A stretch of DNA of 64,000 nucleotides. Origin: Azotobacter paspali. GTDB lineage: Bacteria; Pseudomonadota; Gammaproteobacteria; Pseudomonadales; Pseudomonadaceae. How positions within the stretch are numbered: the first letter of the stretch is position 1; every line of letters begins with the position of its first letter. The stretch lies in NCBI RefSeq assembly GCF_042434745.1, contig NZ_JBHLSS010000108.1. One strand, written 5' to 3'. Under the pieces are notes generated by a model that was given only the letters and a program-made list of their open reading frames with translations, ran no database searches and was not told the origin of the DNA. This document shows positions 1 to 8,169 of this stretch, in pieces. The position numbers were made by a program, and so were the translations under genes.

Positions 1-91
1 CAGCCGTCAAAGTGGTCTTGCCATGGTCCACGTGACCGATGGTGCCAACGTTGACGTGCGGTTTGTTACGCTCGAACTTTTCCTTAGCCAT
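1..91 (-). CDS. tuf: Elongation factor Tu, N-terminal 30 codons (partial)
   Basis: The reverse strand from an ATG at 91 reads [20 protein letters not shown] followed by [10 protein letters not shown] and runs off the window edge. This is the start of EF-Tu, with the G1/P-loop motif [10 protein letters not shown]-Tu is the GTPase that brings aminoacyl-tRNA to the ribosome. It lies directly downstream of three tRNA genes on the same strand, the usual tyr-gly-thr-tufB operon arrangement of gammaproteobacteria. Only the first 30 codons are visible, so nothing can be said about its integrity. Confidence 0.97.
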
Positions 92-126
92 CGAAACCAC
101 CCCACAATAATCACACCGCCAAAATA

Positions 127-152
127 AAGGCAGATATTTTCATATCTGCCTT
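127..152 (-). promoter_or_regulatory. Hairpin in the tRNA-Thr/tuf spacer
   Basis: A perfect 11-bp inverted repeat (AAGGCAGATAT / ATATCTGCCTT) with a 4-nt loop lies between tRNA-Thr and tuf. On the minus strand it is followed by a loosely T-rich stretch. It is probably a processing or partial-termination hairpin separating the tRNAs from the tuf message. The role is inferred from position. Confidence 0.5.
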
Positions 153-158
153 GATATT

Positions 159-234
159 TGGAGCTCATGAGCGGATTTGAACCGCTGACCTCACCCTTAC
201 CAAGGGTGTGCTCTACCAACTGAGCTACATGAGC
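159..234 (-). tRNA. tRNA-Thr (anticodon GGT)
   Basis: A 76-nt cloverleaf with encoded CCA. The acceptor stem GCTCATG pairs with CATGAGC, and the anticodon stem ACCCT/AGGGT encloses a loop with GGT. The T-arm carries GGTTCAAATCC. It is the third tRNA in the tyr-gly-thr-tuf operon. Confidence 0.97.
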
Positions 235-256
235 AAAAAACCAGCAAAAACCAAAC

Positions 257-330
<74 letters not shown>

Positions 331-356
331 GCAGCCGTTAGGCCAATGCGAAAATC

Positions 357-441
<85 letters not shown>

Positions 442-572
442 TAAAACCCGGCGGCATCATGCCTCGCCACCTGGTAGCCGTCAAGAGTTTTCCCTTAAAA
501 AACTTGAGCTTAGCTCACTTGACCGCTGCTTCCCGCGATACTCGAACCAGCCATTGCCTGAAAGCGGGCGTA

Positions 573-601
573 ATTCTATTCAAGGCGAACAGGACTTGCA
601 A
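573..601 (-). promoter_or_regulatory. Sigma-70 promoter of the tRNA-tuf operon
   Basis: On the minus strand TTGCAA (601-596) is followed by a 17-nt spacer and TAGAAT (578-573). This is a near-consensus -35/-10 pair about 130 nt upstream of tRNA-Tyr. The -10 hexamer overlaps the TAG stop codon (576-578) of the preceding SPOR gene, so the promoter sits across the end of that gene. Confidence 0.75.
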
Positions 602-1247
602 CCCCCTCACACTCCTTTTTCAGTTGCCGTAACTTGGGGAAGGATTGCACAAGACTCTCCATGAGATGCTCGTCGAACAACCGGGCCCCGCTGGGCGCTA
701 CCCTTACCCAATAATCCTGCCGTACCTGTGGCAACTCGCGCATCGCGGGCTCGTAGCCGGCCTCCCTGAAGTGCCGAACTGCAGCTTCCGCAGGCTCGGC
801 CCGCGAGAAAACCCCCAGCGAAATGCCGTTGGTCAGCTCTCCTTGAGCGATGACATAACTGTCGATTTTCCTTGCCTGCAGCTCCTTCAACCGCTGCAAA
901 GCTGCATGACGAGACGCCAGCGGTGGCAAGTACACCAGATAATCCTCCGCGACAATGCGCTTGAACCGCTCCAAGCTGGAAGCAATGTCGAGGCTCAGCA
1001 GCCGCTGCACGATCTGGCGCCCCCGTTCCTCGGACAATCCGCCCCACAGAAACAGACACTCGTTTTTTCCGGACCTGCCCCCGTTCAACCGCGCGGCGAT
1101 CTCCGACTCACTGAGAAGCTGAATTCCCGGCCCCGCATCACCAGACGAAGAAGCAGCACTTTCATCCCCCTGCCGAAAAGCAAGACGCTCGTTCAAGATC
1201 CAATAAGAGAAATTCAATACCACCAGCAAAAGGAAAAGCCAGCGCAT
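576..1247 (-). CDS. SPOR-domain membrane-anchored protein
   Basis: A 223-residue protein starting MRWLFLLLVVLNFSYWIL, an N-terminal membrane anchor. A variable linker and then a C-terminal SPOR-like repeat follow (about residues 140-195, SYVIAQGELTNG, LGVFSR, YWVRV). SPOR domains bind denuded septal peptidoglycan, so a periplasmic, division-associated role is likely. The position downstream of coaX and upstream of tRNA-Tyr matches the equivalent Pseudomonas locus. The start at 1247 was chosen because it gives the membrane anchor directly and is preceded by GAGG. The start lies only 8 bp from the coaX stop, so the genes are probably cotranscribed. Confidence 0.8.
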   Translation of the reverse strand: MRWLFLLLVVLNFSYWILNERLAFRQGDESAASSSGDAGPGIQLLSESEIAARLNGGRSGKNECLFLWGGLSEERGRQIVQRLLSLDIASSLERFKRIVAEDYLVYLPPLASRHAALQRLKELQARKIDSYVIAQGELTNGISLGVFSRAEPAEAAVRHFREAGYEPAMRELPQVRQDYWVRVAPSGARLFDEHLMESLVQSFPKLRQLKKECEGVASPVRLE

Positions 1248-1255
1248 GCATGACC

Positions 1256-2011
1256 TCAGGAGGGGATGGGACAGGCGATGGCAAGCCCGATGAAAATCAG
1301 ATCCGGCACAACTTTCGCGCAAGGCAAGACATCGGCAACCAAAGAAGCGTCCCCCCCCGTCAGGAATATCTCGAAACGATCCCCCCAATGCTCCTTGGCC
1401 AATTCCAATTGGGAAGCAACGAATCCCCTCAGCATCAGGACACAGCCACGCTCGACCGCCTCGGCCGTGGAGCGCCCCGGAGCGAACGACCCACCCGTCA
1501 AGTCGTTGGCGGCAACCGCATCGTAATGGATGCGCCTGGTATGCTCGCGCAATTGACGGCGCAACAGCGGCAATCCGGGACAGATGAATCCCCCCCTGTG
1601 CTCGCCGTCGGCATCGACGAAATCGGCCGTGACCGCGGTTCCTAGATCCAGCACTAGACAGGCACCGGCCGAGAGTCGGTGGGCAGCGACAACGGCCATC
1701 CATCGATCGAGACCGAGCCGCTCATGATTCAAATAGCCGTTTCGCACTCCTGCCAGGCAGGATGCCGGCCGCACGGTCGACACACAAAGCCCGAACCTTT
1801 GTGCAAGAACATTCTCAAGCCGGGCAACTTCATCGTCGCTACGCACACTGACCATGCGGCAATGGGCGAACTCATGGGACGTTCGGGCCTCGTCCAGAGC
1901 ATGGACCAGTTCTTCGATCGATCCGACCACGCCACTTGAGAGCACTCGAGAGAACGCATCGATGATTCGCCACTTTATAAAACTGTTGCCACAGTCAAGC
2001 TCGACGATCAT
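1256..2011 (-). CDS. coaX: Type III pantothenate kinase
   Basis: Phosphorylates pantothenate in the first step of coenzyme A synthesis. The 251-residue protein starts MIVELDCGNSFIKWRI, giving the phosphate motif DxGNS. LGLDRWMAVVAA lies about residues 100-112, and the ASKHA-fold GTAVTADFVDADG motif follows. This is the expected type III set and length. An in-frame GTG directly upstream at 2014 is possible, but GAGG is best spaced for the ATG at 2011. The start overlaps the 3' end of birA by 17 bp, so translation is probably coupled. Confidence 0.93.
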   Translation of the reverse strand: MIVELDCGNSFIKWRIIDAFSRVLSSGVVGSIEELVHALDEARTSHEFAHCRMVSVRSDDEVARLENVLAQRFGLCVSTVRPASCLAGVRNGYLNHERLGLDRWMAVVAAHRLSAGACLVLDLGTAVTADFVDADGEHRGGFICPGLPLLRRQLREHTRRIHYDAVAANDLTGGSFAPGRSTAEAVERGCVLMLRGFVASQLELAKEHWGDRFEIFLTGGDASLVADVLPCAKVVPDLIFIGLAIACPIPS

Positions 2012-2960
2012 CACGCAACCTCAGGCTGATCTCTCCACCACTGAAACGCTGCTCCACCCCGCTAACGCTCAGGCGCAGGGCCCCCACACGGTCGATCCCC
2101 AGGACCATCCCCTCGATCCGTTGCGTCCCCGAAGCCAGCATCACTTCGCACCCCTGCCACAAGTGATTCGACTCCCACTCCTCCTGAAACGCGGCGAACC
2201 CCAGCTCCGCATGTCGGCTCAAATACCCGTGCAATTGCCGATTCAATACACAGATGAACTCATTTCGATCGACCATGCGCTGTAGTTCCAGTTTCATGGA
2301 AGTCCAGGGCTGTTCGATACCCTCCGCATTCGCCATATTGACGTTCACACCAACACCCACGACGACATGGCAAACATCCGCAGGATCGCCGGTCAACTCC
2401 AATAGAATTCCTGCAATTTTTTTTCCGCCCACCAGAATATCGTTCGGCCATTTCAAGCCGGCTTCATTGAGACCCGATGCCCGCAGCGCCCGCATCACCG
2501 CCAGGCCCACCACGAGACTCAGGCCTTCCAACTGGCGAGCCCCCTTTTGAACTCGCAGCACCAGACTCGAATAGACATTCACTCCGAACGGACTTTGCCA
2601 AATACGGCCGCGCCGCCCACGCCCGGAAGTCTGTCTCTCCGACAGGACAAGAAAAGGCGGCTCGACGCCCTTAGCTACGAGTCTGGTCGCCTCGACGCTC
2701 GTCGAATCCAATGACTCGTAAATATGAAAGGGCCAGATATCGGACAAACCCTTGTCACGCAGCACCGCATCGTTCAACAAAACCAATGGACTGGCCAACT
2801 GATAACCCCGCCCCCGCACCCGGTTCAACGCTATCCCCAGCTCGGACTCCAGCCGCTGCACCTGTTTCCAGACGGCATTCCGACTGATGCACAATGCATC
2901 GCCAATTGCCTGCCCGGAATGAAAACGCCCATCTTCGAGGAGCCTTAATAAAGTCAGCAT
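1995..2960 (-). CDS. birA: Biotin-protein ligase / biotin operon repressor
   Basis: A bifunctional protein that attaches biotin to carboxylase BCCP and, as biotinoyl-AMP dimer, represses biotin synthesis genes. In 321 residues the N-terminal winged HTH (about 17-42, SGQAIGDALCISRNAVWKQ) is followed by the ligase core. That core carries the biotinoyl-AMP loop GRGRRGRIWQSP, KWPNDILV and a C-terminal domain. The ATG at 2960 matches the usual Pseudomonas start MLTLLRLLEDGRFHSG and has GGAG 8 nt upstream; longer in-frame extensions look non-conserved. A matching BirA operator exists at 8163-8195 in this window. Confidence 0.93.
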   Translation of the reverse strand: MLTLLRLLEDGRFHSGQAIGDALCISRNAVWKQVQRLESELGIALNRVRGRGYQLASPLVLLNDAVLRDKGLSDIWPFHIYESLDSTSVEATRLVAKGVEPPFLVLSERQTSGRGRRGRIWQSPFGVNVYSSLVLRVQKGARQLEGLSLVVGLAVMRALRASGLNEAGLKWPNDILVGGKKIAGILLELTGDPADVCHVVVGVGVNVNMANAEGIEQPWTSMKLELQRMVDRNEFICVLNRQLHGYLSRHAELGFAAFQEEWESNHLWQGCEVMLASGTQRIEGMVLGIDRVGALRLSVSGVEQRFSGGEISLRLRDDRRA

Positions 2961-3089
2961 TCCATGCTCCGTATCAATGTGACGCATGACGCCAGCATCA
3001 TAGCGGCCTCCCTCCCGAAACCCCAGCACCCCTGCCGGAGCGCCGCAGAAGCAAATGGGACCTCGCACCCCCATCCCCATTTCAAGACA

Positions 3090-3445
3090 TGAAAGAACAC
3101 CGGCGCCGCGAAGCACGCCGAATCCAGCCGGTCGAGCATGCCGCCATGCCCTTCGATCATGCGGCCCCAATCCTTCACGCCGCGGTCGCGCTTGATGGCG
3201 GACATGACCAGCCCGCCGAAGAAACCGGGCAGCGTGACGGTCAGGACGATGGCGAACGCCTGCAAGAGATCGAACGGGGTGATCCAGTGGAGTGCGGTAC
3301 CGGCCAGAGTGGCGAGAACAATGCCGCCGGCGAAGCCTTCGACGGTCTTGGACAGCGACAGGCGCAAAGCGATCCTGCGCTTACCGAAGAGCTTGCCACA
3401 GACATACCGCAGCACATCGGAGAGTTGTACCACCAGCACCAGCTA
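3090..3445 (-). pseudogene. C-terminal fragment of a phosphatidate cytidylyltransferase-like gene
   Basis: The minus strand encodes VVQLSDVLRYVCGKLFGKRR, SKTVEGFAGG and then SAIKRDRGVKDWG / MIEGHGGMLDRLDS. The last pair is the CdsA-family signature (KRxxxxKDxG...HGGxxDRxD). Only the C-terminal half of the family is present. Upstream sequence is out of frame or interrupted by stops, and the reading runs on into unrelated sequence downstream. Pseudomonas carries such a gene as a second, non-housekeeping copy near a CDP-alcohol phosphatidyltransferase gene, which also appears here as a remnant (3700-4105). It is presumably inactive. Confidence 0.75.
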
Positions 3446-3699
3446 GGCGATCGGCAAGTGCCGGGCGACTCTTCGCCGGACGGCGGAGTCTGCGAGTCGT
3501 TCACCGGATCGCTCCTTGCTGACGATATGCACGTAGAGAAGGGGCGTCGGCGATGCGCCACCCAGCCCATTCCCTCGGCCCCAACCTCCTCGTTCCCCTG
3601 TGTTCGCGCAGTCGTCTCCCGCATGCGGACAAGGGGAGCCTCAAGCTGCTCAGGCCGACGGATGGTTCCGCCCGGCCTCGGCGAGGCTCTGGCGTGCAC

Positions 3700-4105
3700 A
3701 GTTGGCCAGGGTCCAGAGCAGCAGCGCGGCGATCAGCACGAGCAGGGCCGCGAGCACCACCCATAGGGGTGTCCCCCCGGCAGCAACGCGAAAGGCAGGA
3801 TAAGCGCGCTGTCGGCGATCACATCGCACAATTAGTTGAGGTAGACGCCGAAGCGCGACTGCTGGCCGAACTCGCGGGCGAGCATGCCGTCGATGGCGTT
3901 CAGCACCATGCGCAGGAGCACCACGGTGGAATCAGGGCGAACAGCCGGGCACGCTCGGCGAAAGCGGCGACCAGCGCACCCAGGAGCACGGAAACCACGG
4001 CGCGAGGGTTACCCGGTTGGCGGTGACACCGCACGCCTGGAGGCGCCGCACGAGAGGGCGCAGCAGGTTCTAAAAACGCGGCTTGAGCTGGTAGATGGAG
4101 GGCAT
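3700..4105 (-). pseudogene. Decayed CDP-alcohol phosphatidyltransferase gene
   Basis: Starting at ATG 4105 the minus strand reads MPSIYQLKPRF and then a TAG where glutamine is expected. It continues in frame as NLLRPLVRRLQACGVTANRVTLA, then needs frame changes near 4008 and 3930. The family motif appears in pieces: LNAIDGMLAREFGQ then SRFGVYLN, a TAA, LCDVIADSALILPFALL. This is the DGxxAR...Gxxx(D) signature with stops in place of key residues. It is clearly non-functional. With the cytidylyltransferase fragment it marks a collapsed phospholipid gene cluster between birA and the biotin operon. Confidence 0.8.
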
Positions 4106-4193
4106 GGGCAGGGTCCGTTGCCAGGCGCACTGGCAGAAGAGTAGCGCACGATGGCCGCCGTGCCCGCCCGGCGTCCGTGTCGCACGGCATGAC

Positions 4194-4997
4194 TTATTCA
4201 AGGCGCCGGCACAGCACGCCGTAGACCGGTAGCCAAGTGGCCGGCAGCCCCGCCGGCGTACGCAGACGCTCGTAGGCCTCGACCAGCGCCAGCAGCCGCG
4301 CGCGGCCGGTGAGACCGTCTGGACGGCCGGGGTTGAGGTTGTGCGCACCGAGCGCCTTAAGTTCATGAGTCAGTTGGCGCAGGTCGCGGTAGTGCAGCAG
4401 CCGCGTCTCCATGTGCAAGTCGAAAATGTCGAGACCGCTGTCGGCGCACAGTTGCCGGTAATCCCTGAAACGGCGGAAGCGGTTGACATGGACGAAGCCG
4501 TCGACCGCCTGCCAACTATCGTGCAACTCCTGCAGGGTGCCGACACACAGGCTGCTGAAAGCGAAGACGCCGCCCGGACGCAGCACTCGGTGCGCCTCGC
4601 CGAGCACCGCGGCGAAGTCGCCGCACCATTGCAGCGCCAGACTGGAGAACAGTAGATCCTGGCTGGCCCCGGCCAGCGGCAGGCACTCGGCGTCGCCGCA
4701 GACAAAGTGCGCCGCACCGCCGCGCGGCCGGGCGTGGCGCAGCATGCCTTCGGCGAGGTCCAGCGCCATGCCCTGCCCGGCGGGAAAACGTTCGGCCAAC
4801 GCCTGGGAGAAATGGCCGGTGCCGCTGCCCAGGTCGACCCAGCGCTGCGCGCGCAGAGCGGCCGGCAGGCGCGCCAGCAATTCGGCGCCGACTGCGCGCT
4901 GCAGCCCGGCCACGCCGTCGTAGCTGGCTGCGGCACGGGAGAAGGATGCGGCGATCCGGCGCTTGTCCAGCAGCACGTTCGGGTCGGCGTCAATCAT
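4194..4997 (-). CDS. bioC: Malonyl-ACP O-methyltransferase
   Basis: Methylates malonyl-ACP to disguise it as a fatty-acid primer for pimelate synthesis. It has 267 residues, with the SAM-binding class I motif VDLGSGTGHFSQALAERFP near residue 54 and ALDLAEGMLRHAR and CGDAECLPL downstream. The ATG at 4997 overlaps the bioH stop by 8 bp, typical of this operon. In Pseudomonas bioD follows directly, but here the next sequence is the pseudogene remnant ending at 4105. Confidence 0.93.
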   Translation of the reverse strand: MIDADPNVLLDKRRIAASFSRAAASYDGVAGLQRAVGAELLARLPAALRAQRWVDLGSGTGHFSQALAERFPAGQGMALDLAEGMLRHARPRGGAAHFVCGDAECLPLAGASQDLLFSSLALQWCGDFAAVLGEAHRVLRPGGVFAFSSLCVGTLQELHDSWQAVDGFVHVNRFRRFRDYRQLCADSGLDIFDLHMETRLLHYRDLRQLTHELKALGAHNLNPGRPDGLTGRARLLALVEAYERLRTPAGLPATWLPVYGVLCRRLE

Positions 4998-5712
4998 CGC
5001 CGGCCTCGCAGATGAAAGCGGCCAGGCGCGCGGCCAATGCCTGCGGCCGTTCGAGGACGAAGGCATGGCCGGTCCCGGCGACGCGCTCGACTGCAGTGCG
5101 CGACAGCAAGGCCTGAAGAGGCTCGGCCACGGCCACCGGGACCAAGGCGTCGGCCTCGGCCAGCAGGTGCAGTTGCGAGCCGGTGAAGGCCGCCAGCGCC
5201 GCACGGTTGTCCAGCGCGGCGAGTACCTTGAGGCCGGCGAGCCGCTGCACCGTTTCTTCTGCCGGGATGCCCTGGTTGAGCCGGCGCGACAGGCTGCGGA
5301 CCTCGGTGCAACCCTGGCAGCAGAGCAGCGCGAAGCGCTTGAGAATGGCAACGCTGTCCTGCGCGCAGCCATCGCGGAAGACGGCGAACAGATCCGGGGG
5401 CATCGCCTGCGGCCAGTCCGCGCCGGCGACGAAACGGACATTGCTGGCCAGCGTCAGCAGCCCGCGGCAACCTTCGCCGCGCCGCGCCGCCAACGCCGTG
5501 GCGAGCATGCCGCCGAGCGACCAGCCGCCGAGCCAGACACCCTGCGGTAGGCGGGCGTCCAGTTCGGCGAGCCAGGCCTCGGGATCGCTCTCGTCCAGTG
5601 CCGGCAGCCCGGCCAGTCCGACATCCAAGCCCCGCTCGCGCAAGGCACCGGCCAGCGGCTCCAGGGCAGCCCGGCCGAGGCCCCAGCCGGGCAACAGGAT
5701 CAGCCGAGTCAT
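4990..5712 (-). CDS. bioH: Pimeloyl-ACP methyl ester carboxylesterase
   Basis: An alpha/beta hydrolase that removes the methyl group from pimeloyl-ACP methyl ester, ending chain extension. The 240-residue protein begins MTRLILLPGWGLG and has the nucleophile elbow GGWSLGGML near residue 75 and the catalytic His in GTGHAFVLERP near the C-terminus. The ATG at 5712 overlaps the bioF stop as ATGA, so translation is coupled. Longer upstream readings are not conserved in character. Confidence 0.92.
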   Translation of the reverse strand: MTRLILLPGWGLGRAALEPLAGALRERGLDVGLAGLPALDESDPEAWLAELDARLPQGVWLGGWSLGGMLATALAARRGEGCRGLLTLASNVRFVAGADWPQAMPPDLFAVFRDGCAQDSVAILKRFALLCCQGCTEVRSLSRRLNQGIPAEETVQRLAGLKVLAALDNRAALAAFTGSQLHLLAEADALVPVAVAEPLQALLSRTAVERVAGTGHAFVLERPQALAARLAAFICEAGDD

Positions 5713-6884
5713 GCGTCTTCCTCCGCGGGCAACAGGGCCTGGCATTCGCCCAGCGCGGCGAGCAGGCGGTCGACCTGCTCTTCGCTGTGGGCGCTGGAGA
5801 GGGTCACCCGCAGCCGCGCGGTGCCGGCCGGTACGGTCGGCGGGCGGATGGCGCCGACCAAGAAACCGCGCTCGCGCAGCAGACGAGAGAACTCCAGAGC
5901 GCAGGCGCTGGCTCCGATCAGCAGCGGCTGGATCGGCGTCGGGCTATCCATCAACGCCAGGCCCAGCTCGACGGCGCCGGCACGGAAGCGGGCGATCAGA
6001 CGGTTCAGGTGCTCGCGGCGCCAATCCTCGGTACGCAGCAGTTCGAGGCTCTTCAGGGTGGCGCAAGCCAGCGCTGGCGGCTGACTGGTGGTGTAGATGT
6101 AGGGGCGGGCGAACTGGATCAGCGTCTCGATCAGCTCCTCGCTACCGGCGACGAAGGCCCCGGCGGTACCGAAGGCCTTGCCCAGGGTACCGACCAGCAC
6201 CGGCACGTCCTCCGGCCCCAGGCCGAAATGCTCGACGATGCCGCCACCGTGCGCGCCCAGCGGGCCGAAGCCGTGGGCGTCGTCGACCATGACCCAGGCG
6301 CCCTTCTGCCTTGCCGCGGCGCAGAGCGCCGGCAGGTTCGCCAGGTCGCCGTCCATGCTGAACACGCCGTCGGTGACCACCAGAGTATTGCCCGTCGCCT
6401 TTTCCAGGCGCCCGACGAGACTCGCCGGATCGTTGTGCAGATAGCGCGCGAAGCGCGCTCCGGAGAGCAGCCCGGCATCCAGCAGCGAAGCGTGGTTGAG
6501 GCGGTCCTCCAGCACACTGTCACCCTGCCCCACCAGCGCCGTCACCGCCGCCAGGTTGGCCATGTAGCCGGAGGAGAACAGCAGCGCACGCGGGCGGCCG
6601 GTGAATTCGGCGAGCGCCTCCTCCAGCCGGTGATGCGGCGTGCCGTGGCCGACGACCAGGTGCGAGGCGCCGCCGCCGACGCCCCAATGCGCGGCGCCGT
6701 CCCGCAGGGCGCGGACCACCTCGGGATGATTGGCCAGCCCCAGGTAGTCGTTGGAGCAGAAGGCCAGCAGCGGCCGGCCGTCGACGAGCACCTGCGGGCC
6801 CTGCGGACTATCCAGCAGCGGGCGTTGGCGGTAGAGGTGCTCGGCGCGGCGGGCGGCGAGGCGGGCGGCGAGATCGAAGCTCAT
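5709..6884 (-). CDS. bioF: 8-amino-7-oxononanoate synthase
   Basis: A PLP enzyme condensing pimeloyl-ACP with alanine (KAPA synthase). At 391 residues it has the usual family length. Seen are FCSNDYLGLANHP near residue 42, VDDAHGFGPLG, and the PLP lysine in TLGKAFGTAGAF. It is the second gene of the biotin operon, 116 bp after bioB. The spacer carries two hairpin-forming repeats (6911-6995). Confidence 0.95.
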   Translation of the reverse strand: MSFDLAARLAARRAEHLYRQRPLLDSPQGPQVLVDGRPLLAFCSNDYLGLANHPEVVRALRDGAAHWGVGGGASHLVVGHGTPHHRLEEALAEFTGRPRALLFSSGYMANLAAVTALVGQGDSVLEDRLNHASLLDAGLLSGARFARYLHNDPASLVGRLEKATGNTLVVTDGVFSMDGDLANLPALCAAARQKGAWVMVDDAHGFGPLGAHGGGIVEHFGLGPEDVPVLVGTLGKAFGTAGAFVAGSEELIETLIQFARPYIYTTSQPPALACATLKSLELLRTEDWRREHLNRLIARFRAGAVELGLALMDSPTPIQPLLIGASACALEFSRLLRERGFLVGAIRPPTVPAGTARLRVTLSSAHSEEQVDRLLAALGECQALLPAEEDA

Positions 6885-6910
6885 TGGACTATCCGCAGGA
6901 GTAAGGGACG

Positions 6911-6995
6911 GTGAATAACCGCAAGCGGGTTATCCACCTTACGAACAGGTTTCGACCTGCGTGGGGTGGATGGCGCTTTATCCATCCAGCAAGCG
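6911..6995. repeat. Palindromic intergenic repeat between bioB and bioF
   Basis: Two successive hairpin-forming stretches occupy the spacer: ATAACCGCAAGCGGGTTAT at 6915-6933, and GGATGGCGCTTTATCC with flanking repeats of GGTGGAT/ATCCACC. This resembles the short GGTTATCC-type intergenic palindromes scattered in Pseudomonadaceae genomes. It may affect relative bioB and bioF expression, but this is only inferred from position. Confidence 0.4.
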
Positions 6996-7000
6996 AAGGA

Positions 7001-8056
7001 TCAGGCCGAGGTGGCGTCGTAGAACAGCGCGCTGTTTTTCTGCTCGATCAACGCCTGCTCGATGGCCGCCTGGTGCACCTCGTCGGCATGTTCCTCGCGC
7101 TCCTCCGGCCTGATGCCGAGGCGGGCGAACAGGCGCATGTCCTTCTCCGCTTCCGGGTTGCCGGTGGTCAGCAGGCGCTCGCCGTAGAAGATCGAGTTGG
7201 CGCCGGCGAAGAAGGCCAGGGCCTGCATTTGCTCGTTCATCTCGGAGCGGCCGGCGGACAGACGCACGTGGGATCGGGGCATCATGATCCGCGCCACGGC
7301 GAGGGTGCGGATGAAGTCGAAGGGATCGACGTCCTCGGCGTTCTCCAGGGGAGTGCCCTTGACCTTGACCAGCATGTTGATCGGCACCGACTCCGGGTGT
7401 TCCGGCAGGTTGGCCAACTGGATCAGCAGGCCGGCGCGGTCGTCGAGGGACTCGCCCATGCCGAGGATGCCGCCGGAGCAGATCTTCATCCCCGCTTCGC
7501 GCACGTGGGCCAGGGTTTCCAGGCGCTCGGCGTAGGTGCGGGTGGTGACGATGTTGCCGTAGAACTCCGGCGAGGTGTCCAGGTTGTGATTGTAATAGTC
7601 GAGGCCGGCCTCGGCCAGCGCCTGGGTCTGCTCGCGGCTCAGGGTACCCAGGGTCATGCAGGTTTCGAGGCCCAGGGCCTTCACGCCCTTGACCATCTCC
7701 AGCACGTAGGGCATGTCCTTGGCCGAAGGGTGCTTCCAGGCGGCGCCCATGCAAAAGCGGGTGGAACCGATGGCCTTGGCCTCGGCGGCGGCCCGGATGA
7801 CCTTCTGCACCTCCATCAGCTTGGCCTTGTCCAGCCCGGTATTGTGGTGGCCGGACTGCGAGCAGTACTTGCAGTCCTCCGGGCAGGCCCCGGTCTTGAT
7901 CGACAGCAGGGTCGACACCTGCACGCGGTTGGGGTCGAAATGCTGGCGATGCACCACATGCGCCTGGAACAGCAGATCGTTGAACGGCAGTTCGAACAGC
8001 GCCCGGACCTCGTCGAGGGTCCAGTCGTGACGCAGGGAGGCGGCGGAGGCACTCAT
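7001..8056 (-). CDS. bioB: Biotin synthase
   Basis: A radical-SAM enzyme inserting sulfur into dethiobiotin in the final step of biotin synthesis. The 351-residue protein starts MSASAASLRHDWTLDEVRAL. The radical-SAM cluster motif is CPEDCKYC (CxxxCxxC) near residue 54, with conserved YNHNLDTSPEFY and the C-terminal NSIFYGERLLT. The ATG at 8056 was chosen over an upstream ATG at 8107 because it matches family N-termini. It is first in the operon and driven by the promoter/BirA operator at 8142-8195. Confidence 0.96.
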   Translation of the reverse strand: MSASAASLRHDWTLDEVRALFELPFNDLLFQAHVVHRQHFDPNRVQVSTLLSIKTGACPEDCKYCSQSGHHNTGLDKAKLMEVQKVIRAAAEAKAIGSTRFCMGAAWKHPSAKDMPYVLEMVKGVKALGLETCMTLGTLSREQTQALAEAGLDYYNHNLDTSPEFYGNIVTTRTYAERLETLAHVREAGMKICSGGILGMGESLDDRAGLLIQLANLPEHPESVPINMLVKVKGTPLENAEDVDPFDFIRTLAVARIMMPRSHVRLSAGRSEMNEQMQALAFFAGANSIFYGERLLTTGNPEAEKDMRLFARLGIRPEEREEHADEVHQAAIEQALIEQKNSALFYDATSA

Positions 8057-8141
8057 GGATTCTTCCTTGCAAGAAGGGCCCGAGCAGACGGGCAGGTCGG
8101 GGGCCACGACCTGCTAGAGTGCGTGGCGCCATGGCGGCATA

Positions 8142-8169
8142 AGTTTAGGGAAGCCCGATGCACTGTCAA
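8142..8169 (-). promoter_or_regulatory. Promoter of the biotin operon
   Basis: On the minus strand a consensus -35 TTGACA (8169-8164) is followed by a 16-nt spacer and TAAACT (8147-8142) upstream of bioB. The -35 lies inside the BirA operator, so repressor binding would exclude RNA polymerase. Confidence 0.7.
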
